The position numbers and the translations under genes were made by a program. This document shows, piece by piece, positions 26,817-33,916 of a DNA stretch of 64,000 nt (its first letter is position 1; every line of letters begins with the position of its first letter). The stretch comes from JAFGJQ01 sp964495075 (GTDB lineage Bacteria; Planctomycetota; Phycisphaerae; UBA1845). The stretch lies in assembly GCA_964495075.1 (NCBI GenBank), contig CAZBUJ010000003.1, positions 1 through 64,000 of the forward strand. Direction: 5' to 3'. The notes under the pieces are model-generated. The model saw only the letters and a list, made by a program, of their open reading frames with translations, searched no databases and was not told where the DNA came from.

Positions 26817-27311
26817 TTACGGGTCGCCGTCGTTGCCGAGCTGGTCGTCCGAGAAGTACATCCCCTGCTCGCAGGCGACGGTGAACGCCTCGGCCGAGCA
26901 CTTGAGACGCTCCCAGCAGCGGCGGATCCGATCCGCCTCGGTCGGCTCGATTCGACCGTCGTCCTCGATCGACCGGGTAACCGTGGTCAGTAATCGGCTG
27001 AACTCGCGGACCAGCTTCTGTGTGTTGACGAGCAGTTCGGTCTCGACGTCCGCGGCGGTCATCTGCGGGTTGCTCACGAAGAAGCCGTGGGCCTCGTGGC
27101 AGAGCCAGTTGACCACGTTGCGGCTGCCGGTCAGCCGGACGATGTCGGCCAGCCGGTCGAGCGGGTTTCGGGCCCCGCTAGCGTCGGGGTCGTCGCGGTC
27201 GAACGCCTGACACCATTTGTAGACCAGGGCCGGCGAGAGTCGCAGTTCCGCGGCCAACGCCTTGGCCCCCACTTCTTCGACCGCTTCCCGAAGCACCTCG
27301 TAGGATTGCAT
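26817..27311 (-). CDS. Phage CII-like / helix-turn-helix regulatory protein
   Basis: The 164-aa product starts MQSYEVLREAVEEVGAKALA and carries a helix-turn-helix-like segment ALAAELRLSPALVYKWCQ at residues 17-34, in the place where CII-type phage regulators bind DNA. The remainder (TGSRNVVNWLCHEAHGFFV, helical C-terminus) fits the bacterial 'phage regulatory CII' family. The start at 27311 is preferred over an upstream in-frame ATG because that extension (SHATATRGRQANHETTQEPG) looks non-coding. It is divergent from rsmA with 173 bases between start codons. No phage genes surround it, so it is probably a domesticated regulator; its target is unknown. Confidence 0.65.
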   Translation of the reverse strand: MQSYEVLREAVEEVGAKALAAELRLSPALVYKWCQAFDRDDPDASGARNPLDRLADIVRLTGSRNVVNWLCHEAHGFFVSNPQMTAADVETELLVNTQKLVREFSRLLTTVTRSIEDDGRIEPTEADRIRRCWERLKCSAEAFTVACEQGMYFSDDQLGNDGDP

Positions 27312-27484
27312 AAGTCCCGGCTCCTGCGTGGTTTCGTGATTTGCCTGCCGCCCGCGGGTCGCGGTCGCGTGGCTCACCAGCCGTGGACCGGTTTCGACCG
27401 CGGTCGACCAGGAAAGAATACGTCATCCGGGCGACAGCGGCTATTATACGTCCGGCGGCAATCGATAATCGTTGGCAGCGTGGC

Positions 27485-28390
27485 ATGGAAGGTCCGAAAG
27501 TCCAGACGAAGACGGAGATCCAGGCCGCCCTGATGCGGGCGGGGCTGCGGCCCAAGCGGCGGTTCGGCCAGCATTTCCTGATCGACGGGAACCTGATGCG
27601 GCGGCTGGTGGCGTCGGCGGAAATCGGGCCGGACGACGTCGTGCTGGAGGTCGGCCCGGGCACGGGCGGGCTGACTGACCTGCTGGTGCCGCGGGCGGCG
27701 GCCGTGGTGGCGGTGGAGGTCGACCGGGCGCTGGCGTCGCTGGTGGCCGACCGGTTCGCCCACGCGGACACGCTCACCCTGGTCCAGGTCGACGTGCTGG
27801 ACACCAAGAACCGCCTCGCCCCGCTCGTGCTGGAGGCGCTGTCGCGGGCGGGCGAGGGCCGCGACGGCCGGCTGCTGTTGGTGGCCAACCTGCCCTACGA
27901 CGTGGCCACGCCGTTGCTGATCAACCTGCTGCTCGCCCGGCCGGACGTGGCACGGCTCTGTTTCACGGTGCAGCGGGAGGTGGGCGACCGGATCGAGGCG
28001 GTGGCCGGCACGAAGGCGTTCGGTCCGCTCGCGGTGATCCTGCAGACGGCGTGTCGTGTGGAACTGCTGGCGCGGGTGCCGCCCGAAGCGTTCTGGCCGC
28101 GTCCGGCGGTGGAGTCAAACATGTACCGGCTGGACGTAAAGCCGTCGCCCTTCGATTCGCCGGGCGACTTCGCCGATTTCGTGGCACTGGTGCGAGCGTC
28201 GTTCCAGCATCGGCGCAAGACGTTACGATACAACCTGACCGCCGCGATCGGCGACGCCCGCTGCCAACTCGCGGGACGCCTGGTGGACCTGAACGACCGC
28301 CCGGAAACCATCCCGCCCGAGACGTGGGTGGCGATCACGAAGACGGTTCGCGAAGCCGGTGCGGGGCCGGGAAACCCATCGGTTTGTTGA
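27485..28390 (+). CDS. rsmA: 16S rRNA dimethyladenosine transferase RsmA (KsgA)
   Basis: RsmA dimethylates two adjacent adenosines near the 3' end of 16S rRNA using S-adenosylmethionine. The 301-aa product shows KRRFGQHFLID at residues 24-34, the SAM motif LEVGPGTGGLT at 54-64 and the catalytic NLPY at 135-138. The C-terminal helical domain contains FQHRRKTLRYNL, typical of the family. I use the ATG at 27485 because the conserved N-terminal QKxFGQNF-like motif then sits at the usual distance; upstream in-frame codons read as non-coding. The gene is convergent with the STN-domain gene. Confidence 0.95.
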   Translation: MEGPKVQTKTEIQAALMRAGLRPKRRFGQHFLIDGNLMRRLVASAEIGPDDVVLEVGPGTGGLTDLLVPRAAAVVAVEVDRALASLVADRFAHADTLTLVQVDVLDTKNRLAPLVLEALSRAGEGRDGRLLLVANLPYDVATPLLINLLLARPDVARLCFTVQREVGDRIEAVAGTKAFGPLAVILQTACRVELLARVPPEAFWPRPAVESNMYRLDVKPSPFDSPGDFADFVALVRASFQHRRKTLRYNLTAAIGDARCQLAGRLVDLNDRPETIPPETWVAITKTVREAGAGPGNPSVC

Positions 28391-28576
28391 AGTTGCTCGC
28401 CCGGCCGCCTGCTTACACTCCCCCGCCGCACCGTTTGGGCATGGCACACCAGACCGGCGTGTACCGCACCCAAGTACTTTGTCTACGCCGGTCACCCAGT
28501 TGATGCCCCTGTCCAAACAGCAGCAACCGATTGAATCACGGTGAGAACAAGTGAGAATCAGTCCGGAGGAAAGGTA

Positions 28577-28590
28577 CGCCGGGGCCGGCG
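28577..28590. terminator. Short GC hairpin between convergent genes
   Basis: CGCCGG-GG-CCGGCG forms a perfect six-pair stem with a two-base gap at its centre, so the real loop would be larger. It lies between the rsmA stop and the stop of the minus-strand STN gene. No T tract is present on either side. Confidence 0.25.
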
Positions 28591-28617
28591 TCCATCCCCA
28601 TCGACTGCCGCAGGCGG

Positions 28618-29766
28618 TCACAATTCGCTATTCGGCGATCGCTTTTCAGACGCCCGCTTCGTCAAATGGTCGCGCAGCGCCTTCTCGATCACGTCGTTTG
28701 CCTCGTCGAGCATCTGCTGCCGCAGGGCGTTGACCTCCGGAGAGAGGTCCGATTCCCGGACCAGCAGTTCAATCTGGTAGATGCCGCTGGGATCGGGCAC
28801 GGTGATCTTAGCGACGTAGGCGTCGCGGGTTCGCCGCACGGCTCCGCCCGGTCGCGTTCGATCCGGCCCACGGGCGGCCGACGGCTGTTCGAAGACGACA
28901 CCCCCCTCGTCGATGCGATAGCTCAGCCCGCTGGTGGCGGCGATCTGTTCCAGGGCCTCGCTGGCCGTCACGTTTTCCGCCAGCAGCGTGAAGGTGGAGC
29001 GGACCTCCGGCGGCAGTGACTCGGCGGCCCCGGGGGCGAGCCGCACCGGCACGCCGACCTCGCGCCCCACGGTCTGCAGCACTTCGACCAGCGGTCGATG
29101 CGTCTTGCGCACCGTGATCAGCCTGTCGAGTTGGCGCTTGGCCTGTTCCGCCCACGGCAACACCACGATGTGCTCGTCCCACGGGTACCACGTCCAGCCC
29201 AGCGAGTCGGCCGCAACCTCGAGCAGTTCCGCGGCGCTGCCGGCACCGACCTTCTTGATGGCCCCGGCCAGCATCGACCACGGGTCGGGATCGGGCACGC
29301 GGAATTGGATTCGCTGGTGCAGCAACTCCAGCGCCACGCCGTCGGTCAGCGGCGTTGACTCGAGCCACTGAATGGTGCCCAGCTCCGACCACTTCGCGCT
29401 TCGGCCAAGCCGGGCCAACCCGGGCCCGGGGAACACGTCGACACCGCGATCCGTCACGTCGAAGTCCATGCCGAGCGGGGCGAAGAGTTGTTCGAGCCCG
29501 TCGCGCAGGGTGACATTACGCAGTTCGACGTTGACCCGCGTGTCCGAGCCGTACGGCAGCAAGGCCATCACGTCGGGCGGCATGTTGATGCGGACGGCCG
29601 TGCTGTCGGCGATCACGTCGAACGCGCGATTGATCGGCACGTTTTCGAGCTTCAACTCGACCGGGCTGTCAAGTACCTGCTCGACGATGGCCCGCATGTC
29701 GGCCTGATCGAGCCCGTACAGGAGTGGGCAGGCACACAGGATGCAGCAGATCCGTATTGACATCAT
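28618..29766 (-). CDS. STN (secretin/TonB short N-terminus)-like domain protein
   Basis: The 382-aa product begins with a short hydrophobic leader (MMSIRICCILCACPLLYG). Two units resemble STN-type domains: residues ~35-110 (VELKLENVPINRAFDVIA, NVELRNVTLRDGLEQLFAPLG) and ~215-310 (RSTFTLLAENVTASEALEQI, GLSYRIDEGGVVFEQ). Such domains occur in secretins, TonB receptors and planctomycete envelope proteins downstream of ECF sigma factors. The C-terminal ~60 residues are charged and helical. It is third in an apparent sigma - anti-sigma - STN operon, 45 bases after the anti-sigma gene. Its last codons run into a heptad repeat. Partner and function are unknown. Confidence 0.65.
   Translation of the reverse strand: MMSIRICCILCACPLLYGLDQADMRAIVEQVLDSPVELKLENVPINRAFDVIADSTAVRINMPPDVMALLPYGSDTRVNVELRNVTLRDGLEQLFAPLGMDFDVTDRGVDVFPGPGLARLGRSAKWSELGTIQWLESTPLTDGVALELLHQRIQFRVPDPDPWSMLAGAIKKVGAGSAAELLEVAADSLGWTWYPWDEHIVVLPWAEQAKRQLDRLITVRKTHRPLVEVLQTVGREVGVPVRLAPGAAESLPPEVRSTFTLLAENVTASEALEQIAATSGLSYRIDEGGVVFEQPSAARGPDRTRPGGAVRRTRDAYVAKITVPDPSGIYQIELLVRESDLSPEVNALRQQMLDEANDVIEKALRDHLTKRASEKRSPNSEL
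28621..28641. repeat. Heptanucleotide array at the 3' end of the STN gene
   Basis: In-phase units read CAATTCG, CTATTCG, GCGATCG directly beside the stop codon (28618-28620). On the minus strand they encode the last residues of the protein. Confidence 0.5.
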
Positions 29767-29811
29767 GCGATCCTCAGTTGACCGGCGGCGTCGATGTCTG
29801 CGACAGCCGCG

Positions 29812-30420
29812 TCAGAACACCGGCAGATCCTCATCCACAACGCCGGCCACCGAATCCGTGGTAAACGATCCGGCAGCGGCGACCAGAAGCGAACGGGTTG
29901 TCGAGTCCGGCCCGGCAGAAGCCAACACCGGGCTCCGTGAAAACGACACGCGTATGACCGGCGACGGTCGATCGTTGCCGGCGGGTTCGACGGCGGGCCC
30001 CGGCCCCACCTCGACCACGGCGATGGGCGCCGTCGGGCTACCGGGACCGCCCGGCGTCGACGGCTCACGCCAGAACAGCGAGATCGCGAACACGATCGCG
30101 GCCGCCGCGGCCATCGGCACGGCCAGCCGGAACAGGAGCGTTACCGGTCGGCGCGGCGCGGCCGCCTCACACCGATGGCGAATCCGTGCGACGAACGCGG
30201 CCGGATCGGTGGCGGGTGCCCGTTCGCCCCACTCGCGCACGAATTCGTCCACCCGGCGGAGTTCGTCCAACCGGGCTCGCAATCGGGGGTCGTCCCGCAG
30301 TTGCTGTTCAACATCCGCGCGTTCGTCGTCGTCCACTTGGCCGTCAAGGTACTGGCTGAGCAGGAACTCCTGCCGCTCGCGCGGGTCATCCGTTGGGAAC
30401 TTGTCCTGATCCATCGTCAC
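29812..30420 (-). CDS. Anti-sigma factor (single-pass membrane protein)
   Basis: The 202-aa product has an acidic N-terminal cytoplasmic part (FLLSQYLDGQVDDDERADVE, residues ~18-40) typical of anti-sigma factors that hold an ECF sigma factor at the membrane. The zinc-binding His-x3-Cys-x2-Cys of the ZAS class is missing. One transmembrane segment, LLFRLAVPMAAAAAIVFAIS, lies near residues 95-118, followed by a Pro/Gly-rich outer part. It starts 49 bases after the sigma-factor gene on the same strand. Release of the sigma factor upon an envelope signal is the likely mode but is inferred from order and architecture. Confidence 0.75.
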   Translation of the reverse strand: MTMDQDKFPTDDPRERQEFLLSQYLDGQVDDDERADVEQQLRDDPRLRARLDELRRVDEFVREWGERAPATDPAAFVARIRHRCEAAAPRRPVTLLFRLAVPMAAAAAIVFAISLFWREPSTPGGPGSPTAPIAVVEVGPGPAVEPAGNDRPSPVIRVSFSRSPVLASAGPDSTTRSLLVAAAGSFTTDSVAGVVDEDLPVF

Positions 30421-30469
30421 ACCGATCGACCGGTGACCGCCGTGCCAGGCGATGTCTTCCGGTTCTCCG

Positions 30470-31057
30470 TCACACGTAGTCGGCCAGTACCTCCCGCAAC
30501 TTCTGGCGGGCCTGAAACACGTTCCACTTCACCAGTTCCACGCTGCAATCGAGCACGGCGGCCACTTCTCGTTGCGGCAGCCCTTCGACGGAGAAGAGCA
30601 CGAGGGCCAGTCGCTGCTTCTCCGGCAGCGCCTCGATCGCGGCCCGAATCGCCTGCCCCAGTTCGCTCGAGGCCGGAGAGTCGACGGGCGAATGGGACAA
30701 CCCCAGCTTCTCGCCGATCTCGTCGAGCGACACGGATGCGCCGCTCGTTCCGCTCCTGCGTGCCCGCAGCGCGTTCAGAGCCAGATTGCTGACGATTCGC
30801 ATAAGCCATGGTCCGAACCGGTCGCGGTCCTTCAGCGTGCCGAGGCTGCGGTAAGCCCGGATGAACGCATCCTGGGCGACATCGTCGGCGTCCTGGGCCT
30901 TCCGCAGGCGTTGGAAGGCCACCGCCCGGGCCCTGGCCTGGTAGCGCCGCACGAGAACATCGAACGCGCCGGACTCGCCAGCCAACACCTGGGCGATCAG
31001 TTTGGCGTCGCTGCCACCTTCGGGCGAGGAGTGCCCGTCCGGCACGGTCACGTCCAT
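30470..31057 (-). CDS. ECF-type RNA polymerase sigma factor
   Basis: The 195-aa product has the two-domain sigma-70 family layout. Region 2 is visible as FDVLVRRYQARARAVAFQRL and DADDVAQDAFIRAYRSL, and region 4 as LPEKQRLALVLFSVEGLPQR followed by the helix-turn-helix EVAAVLDCSVELVKWNVFQA. I take the ATG at 31057 (MDVTVPDGH); an in-frame ATG at 31105 would add residues from the duplicated intergenic region. It heads the sigma - anti-sigma - STN operon. Its upstream region is exactly the part duplicated around the neighbouring island, so a second copy of this promoter region probably exists at 33917-34302. Confidence 0.92.
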   Translation of the reverse strand: MDVTVPDGHSSPEGGSDAKLIAQVLAGESGAFDVLVRRYQARARAVAFQRLRKAQDADDVAQDAFIRAYRSLGTLKDRDRFGPWLMRIVSNLALNALRARRSGTSGASVSLDEIGEKLGLSHSPVDSPASSELGQAIRAAIEALPEKQRLALVLFSVEGLPQREVAAVLDCSVELVKWNVFQARQKLREVLADYV

Positions 31058-31059
31058 AA

Positions 31060-31358
31060 GTATCGACACTACCGATGGGTTAGGGGTTGGATCGAATCCT
31101 CGCAATCCAGCTCCGTGGAACGAGCGTAGAAGCCCGTCACCCCCGTGTCAAACGACTGGCGGGGGAGGACGAACGGCGAACGGCGAATCGCGAACGGCGA
31201 CTGGGGTGCCGCCTGGAGGGACGGCCGTCGGCTGGGCGCGCGATGGGCCCGCCCTCGCGTCACGCGGCTGTCGGCCGGGCGGTTGCGTCCGGGGGCGGTG
31301 TACCTATCATGGGTCCGCGTGATCACGGCCACGACCATTCAGGCCGTCCGGGACCGGC
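31060..31358 (+). repeat. Upstream copy of the long direct duplication (sigma/panC intergenic region)
   Basis: Bases 31084-31358 match 34068-34342 with no difference that I can see (275 bp). The preceding 24 bases, 31060-31083, match 33917-33940 except for one T/C change. Copy 1 runs from just outside the sigma-factor start codon to codon 13 of panC. It lacks the 127-bp insertion present in copy 2, so it is the empty site. A five-unit heptad array (GAACGGC, GAACGGC, GAATCGC, GAACGGC, GACTGGG) lies at 31171-31205, and again at 34155-34189. Confidence 0.95.
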
Positions 31359-31537
31359 GTCAACCCCCCGCCGTGCAGACCGCCCACGGCCGGCCAGCGG
31401 TAAACTGGCCGATTGCGCTTGGAGGTCCGGCCACGGTGCCCTGCACCACAAACACCAGCGGCTGTCCACGGGGACCGTTCAGGACGGACGCGCCCCCTCT
31501 GACCGCATCAGCTGGTCGACCAACGTCCTGCGCGTAG
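31319..31537 (+). pseudogene. Truncated 5' fragment of panC
   Basis: The GTG at 31319 and the next 12 codons (VITATTIQAVRDR) are identical to the start of the intact panC at 34303. After 31358 the sequence leaves panC and reads on as unrelated residues to a stop near 31537, so no PanC motif is present. It is the left remnant of panC after insertion of the island. If its copied promoter is active, transcription would run towards the oppositely oriented toxin gene. Confidence 0.8.
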
Positions 31538-31554
31538 CAATCTGGGTCGAGTCC

Positions 31555-31929
31555 TCACGCAGATCGGAATTCGCAGTCTGCGTCAAGCGTGTAACCGATC
31601 GCCTTAATCAAAGCGCGCAAGTCACCATCGTCTAAGGTGCCTACAGGCCCGCCGTGAAGATCGAGTACATCTTTGCGTATGACGGATGACAGCTCGGTCT
31701 GGGCCACGGTGTCAGCCACAAAGCCATACTGACCGGCTCCAAACGGCAAACAGTTCTGCATCCTCGCTCTCTCGCTGAATCGTTGCGAGGTGACCGGGAC
31801 CACCAGAACATAATCTCCGCGATTGAGATCCTCGCGCGAGGCTACTATTACGCGTCGCCGACCGGCGTGTTCCCCGAGGTCGGCGTAGTAGATTTCCCCG
31901 GGACAAGGAATCCGCGCGGGCGTGTTCAT
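31555..31929 (-). CDS. MazF/PemK-like toxin
   Basis: The 124-aa product fits the PemK/MazF endoribonuclease fold: PCPGEIYYADLGEHAGRRRV at the N-terminus (G-E-I-[WY]-x-[AV]-D-L motif), VIVASREDLNRGDYVLVVPV with the usual beta-strand pattern, then QYGFVADTVAQTELSSVIRK and a C-terminal helix. MazF toxins cleave mRNA at short sequence motifs unless bound by an antitoxin. The gene overlaps the 97-aa gene upstream by ATGA (31926-31929), so translation is probably coupled. It is last in a three-gene minus-strand operon in an island visibly poorer in GC than its flanks. No classical antitoxin is encoded next to it. Confidence 0.8.
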   Translation of the reverse strand: MNTPARIPCPGEIYYADLGEHAGRRRVIVASREDLNRGDYVLVVPVTSQRFSERARMQNCLPFGAGQYGFVADTVAQTELSSVIRKDVLDLHGGPVGTLDDGDLRALIKAIGYTLDADCEFRSA

Positions 31930-32219
31930 TCCGGGTTGCTTTCAGCCCAGTGACGTAACGCCCGCATCGCACAGGCGACCCAAGCGGCCGCTTCCTGATC
32001 GCCATCTTCTTGATCCAGAGACGCACCGCGGACAGAGTAGATGTCTGATACCTGGGGCGGCGGCTGTGAGCTTTCCTCATAGCTGTCCCCGTAGCCATGG
32101 GTATAGGTAACCTCCGTGTTCTTCAGGATTGGCGTGCATAGCTCATCGTCGTCCACACCAGATCCCAGATAGGGCGTTTCCCATCTATCCTCGCTTTGTG
32201 CATCAACGATGATTCGCAT
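31926..32219 (-). CDS. Small acidic protein of unknown function, candidate antitoxin
   Basis: The 97-aa product starts MRIIVDAQSEDRWETPYLG and is rich in Asp and Glu with a helical Trp-containing C-terminus (AAAWVACAMRALRHWAE). I recognise no AbrB, RHH or HTH DNA-binding motif. The start at 32219 is chosen because GGAGGG lies five bases upstream, formed by the end of the preceding gene; an in-frame ATG four codons earlier is less well placed. The stop overlaps the toxin start as ATGA. Its place, size and charge suggest an antitoxin or toxin partner, but this is inferred only from context. Confidence 0.6.
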   Translation of the reverse strand: MRIIVDAQSEDRWETPYLGSGVDDDELCTPILKNTEVTYTHGYGDSYEESSQPPPQVSDIYSVRGASLDQEDGDQEAAAWVACAMRALRHWAESNPE

Positions 32220-32220
32220 G

Positions 32221-32976
32221 CTACCCTCCATTCAGAATCGTCAACAGGCGGGCCGAGTAATAGTCGTCCGCGGAATCCCATATAATCTTGATCTGGTCAT
32301 CGTCCAATGGCTTCGCCACGATTCGATTGTGAACGTCCAGAACAAGCTTGATGCCCCGCTCGCCGGTCGGTTCGTGGCGTGCGTACGGCGCCCCGCCAAC
32401 GTTCTGCACTACCTGTGTCCGCTTCTGGACGGCCTGCAGTTCGATGACGCGATTGTATCTCGCGTCGGCGTCATTCCAACGCAGCAGTAGATCGGTCGCT
32501 TCGGGCGGGCAGTTTGGGGCAAATCGGTTCTTCAAAATGGCGTTTGGATCCTCTTCGTTGCTGACGAATACGATTTCGCGGCGCTTTCCGACTCGCATGC
32601 ACTTCAGCGTCGGCAGGCATTGCGTCAGCATACGTACACAACTCCGAATACTGTCGCTCAGCTCGTTTGGCCAATGAAACACGTCGTCCGCGACGGGCAG
32701 CTTGTGTGGCACATTGAAGACGGGTGATCCATTGGCAATGGCAAAAGTCGTCGCCGTGATATTGCCCTTGCCCGGGATGCTGATTTGCTTACGAATTTCG
32801 AATTGCCGGTGACCCTGCGCCAACGTCTCGAATAGTTCGGGAAATCGTTCCGACGCCCTATTGTAAAACTCCTGCAGATGAATGCGGTCGTCCTTCGGGG
32901 CAATCGGGGCGGCAGGCCCGATCCCGAACGTCTCGATATGGGAGTCAATCTTCGTCTGCGTGAACTCGTACGCCAT
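32221..32976 (-). CDS. Unknown 251-aa protein, first gene of the island operon
   Basis: The product begins MAYEFTQTKIDSHIETFGIG and has no signal peptide or membrane segment. The N-terminal region FYNRASERFPELFETLAQGH is helical, the middle (ISIPGKGNITATTFAIANGS, CMRVGKRREIVFVSNEEDP) looks beta-rich, and the end (VLDVHNRIVAKPLDDDQIKI, DDYYSARLLTILNGG) has the helix pattern seen in TIGR04255-like proteins. That similarity is weak and unproven. GGGAGG lies at a good distance upstream of the ATG. The stop TAG touches the ribosome site and start of the 97-aa gene. Base composition is lower in GC than flanking genes. Confidence 0.65.
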   Translation of the reverse strand: MAYEFTQTKIDSHIETFGIGPAAPIAPKDDRIHLQEFYNRASERFPELFETLAQGHRQFEIRKQISIPGKGNITATTFAIANGSPVFNVPHKLPVADDVFHWPNELSDSIRSCVRMLTQCLPTLKCMRVGKRREIVFVSNEEDPNAILKNRFAPNCPPEATDLLLRWNDADARYNRVIELQAVQKRTQVVQNVGGAPYARHEPTGERGIKLVLDVHNRIVAKPLDDDQIKIIWDSADDYYSARLLTILNGG

Positions 32977-33916
32977 CGTAAGACCTCCCGTGCAGTCTAA
33001 CTAGAAGCGCCGTCAAAACACAGCCGGCATCGTCCAGACTCGAAGCAACTTGCAGACTTCACAGTGTAGTCGTCAAATCCTACTGATGGTACACCGCGTG
33101 CAAAGTAAGGGCAAGGCGGCAACATACGCGAGCCTGTCCTGCCTCTCAATCGTGAGCTTTAACACGAGTATTCCGACCGCGCCAAGTCTGAGCCCAAGAA
33201 TCCGGTCCCATACCATCTCACCGTATTTCGTATATCCGTGTCGGCGGGCCGCTTCGACGGTCACGAGCGTTACTTCTGTCGATTCGCCATGCGATGAGCC
33301 AGCCGCTCCGCACGAAGGCGGCGGGCTGGGATGGCACGTGTACCACTTTTTGGAACTCTCGGGCGGGCCAGCTTCGGTGCGGGTGGGACGCACTGACGCT
33401 TCCGTGGCGTGACAGCGCCCGCGGACGTGCCCCAGGCGTGCAAGAGACACTCCGCGCGCGTCGACAGCGTTACGAGGTCCGAGCAGCGCCGGTTTCCCGA
33501 TGCCCCCCAATGCGTTGGGCGGCTTGCGCCGCGATCCCCTCGAAGGCGCCCCAGGCGTGATGCCGCGCGGGTTCGAGGAATCGTTCGAACCACGCCGCCG
33601 CCTTGAATTGGGTCGGTCGTACACACCCATCATGACTCATCTGCAGCGTACCAGATTTCCCCGCAACCTCCCACGACGTGCCTCTCATTCAGAGGCACAC
33701 AACGAGTACCAAGTACGTGTCATCGCGGGCCGGCTTGCTGGTCGCAAGCGGCCGGATTGGGCCTTCGACTTCCCGAACTGGATGATAGGCCATTGCGCCG
33801 AGTGACTCACTATTCAGGCGACTGTCGGGCGAACAACTCCGCACCGGGGTGAACGAAAAACCGCCCTGGCGCTATCGCCAGAGTTGTCGTCGCGTCGAAT
33901 CGTCACGTTACGTTAT
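32977..33916. other. Gene-poor right part of the island
   Basis: This 940-base stretch contains no gene I can support. A minus-strand frame at 33073-33633 could encode 186 residues; its C-terminal third (SHGESTEVTLVTVEAARRHG, LRLGAVGILVLKLTIE) looks more protein-like than the Arg/Pro-rich remainder, so a decayed gene is possible. Composition changes inside the stretch: 33040-33250 is AT-richer, 33290-33600 is GC-rich. The promoter of the three-gene operon probably lies just right of 32976. No tRNA or integrase is visible. Confidence 0.45.
33856..33881 (-). terminator. Rho-independent terminator-like hairpin facing the island
   Basis: On the minus strand CTGGCG-ATAG-CGCCAG forms a perfect six-pair stem (33866-33881) followed by GGCGG and five T residues (33856-33860). 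It sits 36 bases inside the island from duplication copy 2. It would stop leftward transcripts started by the duplicated sigma-factor promoter before they reach the island operon. Confidence 0.6.

Noticed and set aside
31089..31099. GGATCGAATCC looks like a tRNA T-loop at the left end of the duplication, which would explain integration.
   Set aside because: No acceptor stem, anticodon arm or D arm can be folded around it in either orientation, so it is not a tRNA gene or a clear tRNA fragment.
31362..31554. The frame stays open for about 60 codons after the toxin's TGA stop, suggesting stop readthrough or a longer toxin.
   Set aside because: The toxin already has full MazF/PemK length, the added residues show no domain, and part of the extension reaches the panC-derived border. 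Chance openness in GC-rich DNA is enough to explain it.
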